From the NCBI GenBank assembly GCA_010202645.1, contig CP047920.1:558001-622000 (forward strand): 64,000 bases of DNA, read 5' to 3'. The notes below the pieces were generated by a model. That model worked only from the letters and a program-made list of their open reading frames with translations, searched no databases and had not been told where the DNA came from. Position numbers and translations under genes: made by a program. Shown here one piece after another: positions 43,659-50,133 of the stretch; positions within the stretch are counted from its first letter, which is position 1; each line of letters begins with the position of its first letter. This DNA comes from Candidatus Saccharibacteria bacterium oral taxon 488 (GTDB lineage: Bacteria; Patescibacteriota; Saccharimonadia; Saccharimonadales; Saccharimonadaceae).

Positions 43659-44300
43659 TCAGGCTTTTGGGGATTTCTTCGGAGTATTTGCGTTTTGCTG
43701 GGACTTTTTATGAGGTTTTTTGCTAGTAGATTTTTTAGATTTTACGGGCGCGGCAGCTGACTTGCGACGTTTTGGTTTAGCGTTAGCTACCGGTAGCCGG
43801 AACGGCGACGCGGACTTGACTGGCTCACTGACGGCCGAGGCAACATAGCAAATCCCGCCCTCGCAGACGACACGCTCAACAGTCGGCGTGTGCGTGCGCG
43901 GATGGGCTGAAAAACGACGGGTTATTTCATAGCCAAGCCCGCGCTTACCAGATTCGATACGATGCTGACCGTATGGTAATTGATGATGATAATTTTCGAC
44001 GATATCCACCGGATGAAATGAGATAACCTGCCCGTCAAAATCCATCATCACCCAGTCGCTAGCTCTCGCCCAGGCTGTCTGATCAATCTGCGGCGCAGCA
44101 GCCATTAGCGCCTGATACACTTCTCTGCCCGTCGTGTCCGCCGGATCAAGCCCAAGCGCACGGATAATTGAATGAGCCCGAGCTAAAATCTCAGTAATCA
44201 ACCTCACATCGCTATCATCGCCGGCCATTCGTCTGAGCTCGCTCACGGCAACTCGTGTCCGCACTGAATCACCCAATAATTTTGTTAAGTTTCTTGACAT
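43659..44300 (-). CDS. Hypothetical protein with a lysine-rich tail
   Basis: 213 aa, no family recognised. The first 165 residues appear globular, with WARASDWVMMDFDGQVISFH, HHQLPYGQHRIESGKRGLGY and CEGGICYVASAV visible. The last 45 residues are almost wholly Lys, Ala, Pro and Ser (KPKRRKSAAAPVKSKKSTS and onward), like the tails of histone H1-like and bacterial nucleoid or ribosome-binding proteins. It shares one base with the start of the pfkB-type kinase upstream, so it ends a five-or-six gene sugar-phosphate transcript. The tail implies nucleic acid binding; nothing else can be inferred. Confidence 0.55.
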   Translation of the reverse strand: MSRNLTKLLGDSVRTRVAVSELRRMAGDDSDVRLITEILARAHSIIRALGLDPADTTGREVYQALMAAAPQIDQTAWARASDWVMMDFDGQVISFHPVDIVENYHHQLPYGQHRIESGKRGLGYEITRRFSAHPRTHTPTVERVVCEGGICYVASAVSEPVKSASPFRLPVANAKPKRRKSAAAPVKSKKSTSKKPHKKSQQNANTPKKSPKA

Positions 44301-45262
44301 TAAAACTCCTTTTCGCTTAGTGGCATGGCATGTAGTCGTGCACCTTGATATAAGATACCAGTTTTAGCACCGATATGATTAACAACCGAGCTTGAATTTG
44401 CGCTGGCAAATACTACTGCGTCCTTCAGCTGGGCGCCATGAGCCCACTGACTCAAAAAACCACTGGCAAATGCATCACCTGCACCAGTCCGATCAATTGC
44501 CGGCACGTCCTCGTACATCGCCGCCCTGACAATCGTTACGCCATCAGACGCCATCGAGCCATTCACGCCATCTGTCAGCAGCACCACCGGCACGAGCTCT
44601 TTCGCTCGCCGCACCAGCTGTTCCAGATCATCACCCGGCACTAACTGCTGCATCTCTTCTTTATTCAGCGCCAATACCTCCACATCATCCAGCAGTCCCA
44701 TTAACTTCTCGCGCAGTGCTAGCTCTCGCTTGCCTGGATTAAAGCAAATTTTCATACCAGCTGCTCGAGCCTCATGGAATACCTTATCCAAGACCGTCAT
44801 CTGACCTGCTAATGTTGATACATACAGCCAATCAGCCTCAATATCCGCCACGGTAAAATCAGCCGCGTGATAATGCGTTGATGCACCGCGATACGTCAAA
44901 ATTGTCCGCTCACCGTTTGGCGCCAATAACAATACCGAGTAGCCCGTATTGTATTTTTGAGAAAATCGAACATACCGCGTATCAACATTCTCGGCGTCCA
45001 GATCATCCAACACCGCTTGGCCAGCCGGATCACGGCCGACAACGCCCAAAAACATCACTTCGTGGCCCTGCCTGGCAAAGGTTACCGCGGCATTCGTCGC
45101 ACCACCACCTGTCGAAAAATGGATCTGGTTGACGTCGGCCTTGGCACCAAGTTCTAACTTAGCAAAACAACGTTCTGGACTATCGCATACCGGAGCCAAG
45201 GCGTCTGACTGGCTTAAAAAAACATCCTGCACGCCTGCACCGACAGTAATAATTTTCGCCAT
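44300..45262 (-). CDS. PfkB family sugar kinase
   Basis: 320 aa. Substrate-binding signature FSTGGGATNAAVTFARQGHE and GVVGRDPAGQAVLDDL, then the ATP/catalytic motif DRTGAGDAFASGFLSQW with the base aspartate. It phosphorylates a sugar or sugar phosphate; the family covers ribokinase, fructokinase and 1-phosphofructokinase. Because it is coupled to a class II aldolase (1-nt overlap) and followed upstream by pentose phosphate genes, phosphorylation of fructose-6-phosphate or a related sugar is reasonable, but not shown. Confidence 0.87.
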   Translation of the reverse strand: MAKIITVGAGVQDVFLSQSDALAPVCDSPERCFAKLELGAKADVNQIHFSTGGGATNAAVTFARQGHEVMFLGVVGRDPAGQAVLDDLDAENVDTRYVRFSQKYNTGYSVLLLAPNGERTILTYRGASTHYHAADFTVADIEADWLYVSTLAGQMTVLDKVFHEARAAGMKICFNPGKRELALREKLMGLLDDVEVLALNKEEMQQLVPGDDLEQLVRRAKELVPVVLLTDGVNGSMASDGVTIVRAAMYEDVPAIDRTGAGDAFASGFLSQWAHGAQLKDAVVFASANSSSVVNHIGAKTGILYQGARLHAMPLSEKEF

Positions 45263-46173
45263 TACACCACCGCCTTTCCGGCTGAATCGAAGGCTTGAAT
45301 TTTCGCCTCAACTACTTCCTGAACGGCCGCGTACACTGGTGGCATTAGTTTGACGATGGCGTATTCATTCGGATTTTCGCGCAAGGTCTTTTCCAGCGTC
45401 GTACGAAAGGCGTAGCGCATGTCGGAATTAATGTTAATTTTAGAAACGCCAATTTTCGCCGCATCCTTAAAATAATGCAGCGGCGTGCCTGATCCGCCAT
45501 GGAGCGAAATCTGGCAGTGCAGCGCTTCGCGGATACGTGCTAATAATTCCAAATCCAAAACTTTCGGCACTGGATACAACCCATGCAAATTCCCCACTGC
45601 CGCTGCAAATGTGTCGATCCCCGTTGCCTCAACAAATGCCCGCGCACCTTCTGGCGTAGAGAAAGTTTTCTTAATTTCTTCATAGTCAATCGCCTCGGTA
45701 TGGACGTTTGACGAACCCCAAAAATAATGCGGCTCCGACTCTACCAACGCGCCGGTGAACTTGGCGTACTCGACAACTTCGCGAGTTTTGGCGATGATTT
45801 CCTCATCCGAGGCATCGTGATTTGCCTGGGAAATATCGATATGCACAAACTCATAACCCGCGTCAATCGCCCGCTTGCAACCCTCGACCGTTGGCCCGTG
45901 ATCCAGGTTCAAATACATCTCGATGCCGTATTCAGCCTTATAATTATCCACCAAATCGCGCACGTTCTCCAGCCCCATGGCTTTAACTTCAGCATCCGAT
46001 ACTTCCACCAGCACCGGCGATTGGAGTTTCTGCGCCGCGCGCGCTACCGCGATCAGCGTTTCTTGATTATCAATATTAAACGCCCCGACCGCAAAATGTT
46101 GCGCCCGTGTCCGCTGCATCAAATGGCGCGCATGCGTGGTATTGCGCCGAATGTCAGAAATTGTCAGTCCCAT
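45262..46173 (-). CDS. fba: Class II fructose-bisphosphate aldolase family protein
   Basis: 303 aa. Blocks: FAVGAFNIDNQETLIAVARA, MYLNLDHGPTVEGCKRAIDA (with H for zinc), GYEFVHIDIS, HGLYPVPKVLDLEL and LHGGSGTPLHYFKDAAKIG (zinc His and phosphate loop), then KININSDMRYAFR. These identify a class II aldolase (fructose-1,6- or tagatose-1,6-bisphosphate type). It splits the bisphosphate to dihydroxyacetone phosphate and glyceraldehyde 3-phosphate. It begins the kinase-LOG side transcript and shares one base with the kinase start. Confidence 0.92.
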   Translation of the reverse strand: MGLTISDIRRNTTHARHLMQRTRAQHFAVGAFNIDNQETLIAVARAAQKLQSPVLVEVSDAEVKAMGLENVRDLVDNYKAEYGIEMYLNLDHGPTVEGCKRAIDAGYEFVHIDISQANHDASDEEIIAKTREVVEYAKFTGALVESEPHYFWGSSNVHTEAIDYEEIKKTFSTPEGARAFVEATGIDTFAAAVGNLHGLYPVPKVLDLELLARIREALHCQISLHGGSGTPLHYFKDAAKIGVSKININSDMRYAFRTTLEKTLRENPNEYAIVKLMPPVYAAVQEVVEAKIQAFDSAGKAVV

Positions 46174-46204
46174 ATACCCTTTTATCCCTTATGCTACTTA
46201 TGGT

Positions 46205-46211
46205 TATTATA
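46205..46211. promoter_or_regulatory. Shared -10 region of fba and the 46218 gene
   Basis: TATTAT on the plus strand (46205-46210) is 7 nt from the GTG at 46218; on the minus strand TATAAT (46206-46211) lies about 30 nt from the fba ATG. Confidence 0.45.
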
Positions 46212-46217
46212 GCAGCG

Positions 46218-46442
46218 GTGACGGAAAATGAAAAGAGGCGAAGGGGTTTTACGATTTATTTTTGTACGGTTTTCGTCAAAATGCTGGCCTTGATTTTTTG
46301 GCTCATCATGGGGTCAATCCTGATGAGGGAATTTGGTATTTTTACTTATGCAGCAGCATGGGAGATCGCAACACTTGTGACAATTTCCTGTATAGCTGTA
46401 GACGCTCGAGAAATTCCCTGGCGCCTGCGTAAGCCTAAATAA
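46218..46442 (+). CDS. Small two-helix membrane protein (GTG start)
   Basis: 74 aa from the GTG at 46218, reading VTENEKRRRG then two hydrophobic stretches (FTIYFCTVFVKMLALIFWLI and EIATLVTISCIAVDA). An ATG upstream at 46188 in the same frame is possible but lies inside the divergent promoter. The last codons overlap the convergent transketolase gene by 8 nt. No family is recognised. It could be a small envelope protein; the reading is supported only by the promoter position and hydrophobicity. Confidence 0.45.
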   Translation: MTENEKRRRGFTIYFCTVFVKMLALIFWLIMGSILMREFGIFTYAAAWEIATLVTISCIAVDAREIPWRLRKPK

Positions 46443-47397
46443 ATGACAGGTTATCTTTTACGTGCCGGACAATTGTTTCAACATCTAGTCCATGCTTTTG
46501 CCATAATTCAGCTACCGAGCCGCTTTCGCCGAACTGGTCGCGGACGCCGATGCGCTTTATTTTGACTGGTAATTTCTCGCTGAGCACTTCCGCCACCGCG
46601 CTGCCAAATCCGCCGGCAATTTGCCCTTCTTCTGCTGTCACCACGCGGCCGCATTTTTGGGCGGCAGCAACGACCGCTGCTTCGTCTAGCGGTTTGATAG
46701 TGCTAAAATGCACGACTTCTACCTGAACGCCGGCGTACGCCAATTGTTCCGCCGCCATGAGGAGTTGATACGTCATCGTGCCAGTACCTAGTAACGCCAC
46801 ATCAGTGCCTTGGCGCAGTACGGACGCTCGGCCGATAGCCACCTCACCATCCAAAAACAGCGGCATGTCAGCTCGCGGCAATCGCACGTAATTTGGCCGC
46901 GAATCAGCCGCCATCACTGCTGCCATCATTTCGGCCTCGTAGGCATCACCCGGTGCCAAGACCACCATGTTTGGCAGACTCCGCATCAGCGCGATATCTT
47001 CCAGCATTTGGTGCGTCGCGCCGTCCGCACCGACATTCAGCCCGGCGTGCGAACCGACCAGCTTGACTGGCTGGTCATTCAGACAAATCGTCGTCCGAAT
47101 TTGTTCCCAATTACGCCCCGGACTGAACGCCGCATAACTGGCTGCAAACGGAATATTACCCATCGCTGCTAGTCCTGACGCCACAGTCACCAGATTTTGC
47201 TCTGCCACACCAACCTCAATGAACCGCGGCGCACCGATTCGCTCGGTAAATTCGCCAAAGCCAACACTTTCCGCCAAGTCGGCGCTTAGTGCCACAACCT
47301 GACTATTGTTCATTGCTGTGTGAACTAACCCATGGCCAAAACCGAGCCGCATCGATGCGGTATTTCCCGCACGCCAATCATCCCGCAACATGCTCAT
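46435..47397 (-). CDS. Transketolase, C-terminal (pyrimidine-binding and TKC) subunit
   Basis: 320 aa. The pyrimidine-binding domain starts SMRLGFGHGLVHTAMNNSQV and holds VGVAEQNLVTVASGLAAMGN (catalytic Glu) and SHAGLNVGADGATHQMLEDI, and the C-terminal domain has KCGRVVTAEEGQIAGGFGSA. Together with the partner gene it forms a full transketolase that exchanges two-carbon units between pentose, triose and hexose phosphates. It is coupled to the N-terminal half by a 4-nt overlap. Confidence 0.93.
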   Translation of the reverse strand: MSMLRDDWRAGNTASMRLGFGHGLVHTAMNNSQVVALSADLAESVGFGEFTERIGAPRFIEVGVAEQNLVTVASGLAAMGNIPFAASYAAFSPGRNWEQIRTTICLNDQPVKLVGSHAGLNVGADGATHQMLEDIALMRSLPNMVVLAPGDAYEAEMMAAVMAADSRPNYVRLPRADMPLFLDGEVAIGRASVLRQGTDVALLGTGTMTYQLLMAAEQLAYAGVQVEVVHFSTIKPLDEAAVVAAAQKCGRVVTAEEGQIAGGFGSAVAEVLSEKLPVKIKRIGVRDQFGESGSVAELWQKHGLDVETIVRHVKDNLSFI

Positions 47398-48254
47398 ACG
47401 CCCACCCCCTCTTCCGACTGTTTCTTAGCCAGTAAACCCAATTGTGTCAGCGCCGCGACGGCCTGCTCGGCATTTGGCGCCTTGCCGTGCCATCGATAAT
47501 CGCCCTCCATAAAATCAACGCCGCGCCCAGGTACCGTATGCGCGATAATCACGCTCGGTTGCTCGCGTACTGCCTGTGCTGCTTCAATTGCCGCGATAAT
47601 TCGCGCCACGTCATGCCCGTCGATTTCCTGCACCTGCCAACCAAAACTGCGCCACTTCTCACCCAAATCATTCAGCGGCATGACTTTTTCTGTATCGCCG
47701 CCAATTTGAATAGTATTACGATCAACGATAGTGATTAGCCGGCCTAATTTATACTTGGCTGCAAACATCGCCGCCTCCCAAATATTGCCTTCATTAAGTT
47801 CACCGTCACCTAAACTACAATATATGAAGCGTTCCGAATTCTGTAAATACTGCAAATGATATGCCATGCCAGCAGCCTGACTGAGACCGCAGCCAAGCGG
47901 CCCGCTCGTCGTCTCTAGCCCTGGTAATTTTACCCGCTCCGGATGCCCTTGTAGCCGCGAGCCAAACTGCCGCAAACTCATTAACTCTGATTCCGATAAA
48001 AATCCGCGCATCGCCATCGCCGCGTATAGCAGTGGTGCATAATGGCCATTACTCATGACGAACAGATCGCGATCAGGCCAATCCGGCTCTTCTGGCCGCA
48101 ATCTAAGAATCCGAAAATACAGTACCGCCATCACATCAGCAAACCCCAGCGGTCCCGCCACATGACCACTACCAGCAGCCGTCACTTGGCGAATAATCAG
48201 CTGCCGTAACTCTTGCGCCTTCTTTTCTAGCTGGCCAGTCGTGAGTTGGCTCAT
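47394..48254 (-). CDS. Transketolase, N-terminal (thiamine diphosphate-binding) subunit
   Basis: 286 aa. It has the ThDP motif G-D-G-x-x-N-x-G as SLGDGELNEGNIWEAAMFAA, the start GSGHVAGPLGFADVMAVLYF and the H-x-P/L-L-xxxxx RDLFVMSNGHYAPLLYAAMA segment. It matches the first half of transketolase, which in archaea and CPR bacteria is a separate gene. It works with the C-terminal subunit encoded next. rpe lies just upstream, so rpiB, rpe and the two halves make a transcript. Confidence 0.93.
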   Translation of the reverse strand: MSQLTTGQLEKKAQELRQLIIRQVTAAGSGHVAGPLGFADVMAVLYFRILRLRPEEPDWPDRDLFVMSNGHYAPLLYAAMAMRGFLSESELMSLRQFGSRLQGHPERVKLPGLETTSGPLGCGLSQAAGMAYHLQYLQNSERFIYCSLGDGELNEGNIWEAAMFAAKYKLGRLITIVDRNTIQIGGDTEKVMPLNDLGEKWRSFGWQVQEIDGHDVARIIAAIEAAQAVREQPSVIIAHTVPGRGVDFMEGDYRWHGKAPNAEQAVAALTQLGLLAKKQSEEGVGV

Positions 48255-48260
48255 GGTAAA

Positions 48261-48911
48261 CTACCCGAGCACACCCGTCTTGCTAATTTCCTGCTGGAGT
48301 TTAGCGAACATTGCTGGTGGATCAGTTGCTTTTTGGATTGTCCCACCAACGTTCAGGACGTTCACGCCGCCCTGAACAAGGCTATAAGCATTGTCAACCA
48401 TCACACCACCATCCCAACCAATTTCAACATTCGGATTAATCATCTTGACGAGCCGAATTTTTTCCAGCTGCATCAGGCTGGCTGTTCCGCCAAACTTACC
48501 TAGCTCACCGCTGAAAATCAGGACATGCTCTGCCTCTTTGATAAGCTCTTCGACGGTTTGCGGCACTGTTGGCCTCAGTAGTGCTAGCCCAGCCATAATA
48601 CCCGAGCGCTTAATTTCTTTGAGTGCCCCCAACACGTCGCCTTCGGCCTCGGCATGAATAATAATCAAATGCGGCCTCAGTGCGATTAACTTCGGTACAT
48701 ACTCATCTAGTTTGTTCACCATGGCGTGAATATCAATCGTCCAACCTTCTGGTGCCCATAATTCTGGGATGCTGACCGTAAAGGTTGGCGCAAACTCACC
48801 GTCAGTTAAATCGATATGCACCCGCTCAGCAAAGCCAGTAATTCTATCGACTTGCTCTTTGTATTGCTGGGCATTTTCTGCCAAAATTGCCGGAGCGATA
48901 ACACTACTCAT
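48261..48911 (-). CDS. rpe: Ribulose-phosphate 3-epimerase
   Basis: 216 aa. It has IAPAILAENAQQYKEQVDRI, HIDLTDGEFAPTFTVS (metal and phosphate residues), the middle WTIDIHAMVNKLDEYV, and the GWDGGVMVDNAYSLVQGGVN and GGTIQKATDP end. It interconverts ribulose 5-phosphate and xylulose 5-phosphate. The four-base overlap with rpiB and the following transketolase genes mark a non-oxidative pentose phosphate operon. Confidence 0.87.
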   Translation of the reverse strand: MSSVIAPAILAENAQQYKEQVDRITGFAERVHIDLTDGEFAPTFTVSIPELWAPEGWTIDIHAMVNKLDEYVPKLIALRPHLIIIHAEAEGDVLGALKEIKRSGIMAGLALLRPTVPQTVEELIKEAEHVLIFSGELGKFGGTASLMQLEKIRLVKMINPNVEIGWDGGVMVDNAYSLVQGGVNVLNVGGTIQKATDPPAMFAKLQQEISKTGVLG

Positions 48912-49360
48912 ACGATTTCATCCAGTTGCGCATTGCGCCGATTATACCGCGGGGCATCCGCGTATGCAGTATTGAGCCACGTTTCAACAATACCCTTCCA
49001 GGCAGCCTCGTTATCCTCGAGGACCCTAGCCGGCAGACACAGTACATTCGAATTATTGTCACGCCGTGTCATCCTAGCTTCATGTGCATCCCAAATAACA
49101 CTGGCGCGGATCCCCTTAAAACGATTCGCCGCTATACACATACCCTGACCGCCGCCGCAAATTAAAATTGCCCGTGGATCATCCTCGCCATCACCAATCA
49201 CTCGCAGCGCTGCCGCTGCCGCAAACTGTGGAAAGTCGTCATCAGGATTAAGCTCACGACCACCGACATCCTCGACTGCGTAGCCACTTTTCGCCAAATA
49301 CGCAAATACTTTTTCTTTCAGCGCAAACCCGCGATGATCTGAACCAAGATAAATCTTCAT
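48908..49360 (-). CDS. rpiB: Ribose-5-phosphate isomerase B
   Basis: 150 aa from the ATG at 49360. It starts MKIYLGSDHRGFALKEKV, the exact RpiB pattern, and contains AILICGGGQGMCIAANRFKG and MTRRDNNSNVLCLPARVL. It interconverts ribose 5-phosphate and ribulose 5-phosphate, allowing nucleoside-derived ribose to enter sugar metabolism. TATACT ends 6 nt before the ATG, so the message is probably leaderless. Upstream codons belong to the promoter. Confidence 0.94.
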   Translation of the reverse strand: MKIYLGSDHRGFALKEKVFAYLAKSGYAVEDVGGRELNPDDDFPQFAAAAALRVIGDGEDDPRAILICGGGQGMCIAANRFKGIRASVIWDAHEARMTRRDNNSNVLCLPARVLEDNEAAWKGIVETWLNTAYADAPRYNRRNAQLDEIV

Positions 49361-49366
49361 GGGTTT

Positions 49367-49372
49367 AGTATA
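49367..49372 (-). promoter_or_regulatory. -10 box of rpiB operon (leaderless)
   Basis: Minus-strand TATACT, 6 nt from the rpiB ATG. Confidence 0.55.
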
Positions 49373-49423
49373 AGCGGTTTGGGCGATATTTGCAACCAAT
49401 CAAGTCCTTGGAAGCTCAACTCA

Positions 49424-50113
49424 TTACGTCGAGCCGCAGCCAGCCAACACCTTACCCATCGCCTCTTTTTCTGCATTTGTTACCCACAGACGATATTTAC
49501 GCTTGATCGCCACCTGCCGTTCAATGTACTGACAGCGAAACGGTTTGTTAGGAGGCAGCCAGGTTGCCGCGTCGCCATCGCCTTTGGCTTGGTTGGCCGG
49601 ACCGTCAGCAGCCAACAAATTCAGCGGGTCGTTTGCCAATTTTTCTCGCTCCTCACGTGGTAGTTGCTGTGCACCTTTCTGCCACGCATCACTTAACGCC
49701 ACCACGTGATCAATTTGTACTTTCGACGAGGTTTCTGGCCCGCGCTGAAACTTGATCGTCCGGCCGGTATACGGGTCACGTAGCGTCCCGGCCAACACGC
49801 GACATTTATCGTCAATTTTTGTTTCCGTTAAGTCCCGCGCCAAAATCACTTCGCGCACCGAACAGCCGCTCATTTTACCCCAACCATCACTAAATTGTTT
49901 GCGGCTATAGCCTGTTTTGGGCGCACGACCTTTAACCTCTAGTTTTGCCAACTCCGCCTGGGCGTTTGAGTCACCAAACAATTGCTGCTGCATGGACGGC
50001 GAAGTCGGTGCAACCCGCGGCTGCTGCAGCTGCACCGCCCACACTACTGCACCCGCCACCGCCATGACAAGCAGTACCATTATCTGCCGCCGTCTAATTT
50101 TCTTCGTCGCCAT
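49424..50113 (-). CDS. Exported HNH endonuclease (DUF1524-like)
   Basis: 229 aa from the ATG at 50113. A basic start and one hydrophobic segment (RRRQIMVLLVMAVAGAVVWAV) form a signal peptide or anchor. The nuclease core is KVQIDHVVALSDAWQKGA (D-H-x-V-x-L) followed by LANDPLNLLAADGPANQAKG and DAATWLPPNK, the His-Asn layout of exported HNH/DUF1524 nucleases. Three or four cysteines (CSVRE, CRVL, CQYI) suggest disulfides. It probably degrades external DNA, giving nucleotides for salvage. Leaderless start shared divergently with the aminopeptidase. Confidence 0.82.
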   Translation of the reverse strand: MATKKIRRRQIMVLLVMAVAGAVVWAVQLQQPRVAPTSPSMQQQLFGDSNAQAELAKLEVKGRAPKTGYSRKQFSDGWGKMSGCSVREVILARDLTETKIDDKCRVLAGTLRDPYTGRTIKFQRGPETSSKVQIDHVVALSDAWQKGAQQLPREEREKLANDPLNLLAADGPANQAKGDGDAATWLPPNKPFRCQYIERQVAIKRKYRLWVTNAEKEAMGKVLAGCGST

Positions 50114-50119
50114 ATCTAT

Positions 50120-50127
50120 ATTATAAT
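50120..50127. promoter_or_regulatory. Overlapping divergent -10 boxes (HNH nuclease and M1 aminopeptidase)
   Basis: Minus-strand TATAAT (50120-50125) is 6 nt from the nuclease ATG; plus-strand TATAAT (50122-50127) is 6 nt from the aminopeptidase ATG. The two share four bases. Confidence 0.65.
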
Positions 50128-50133
50128 GAAAGT

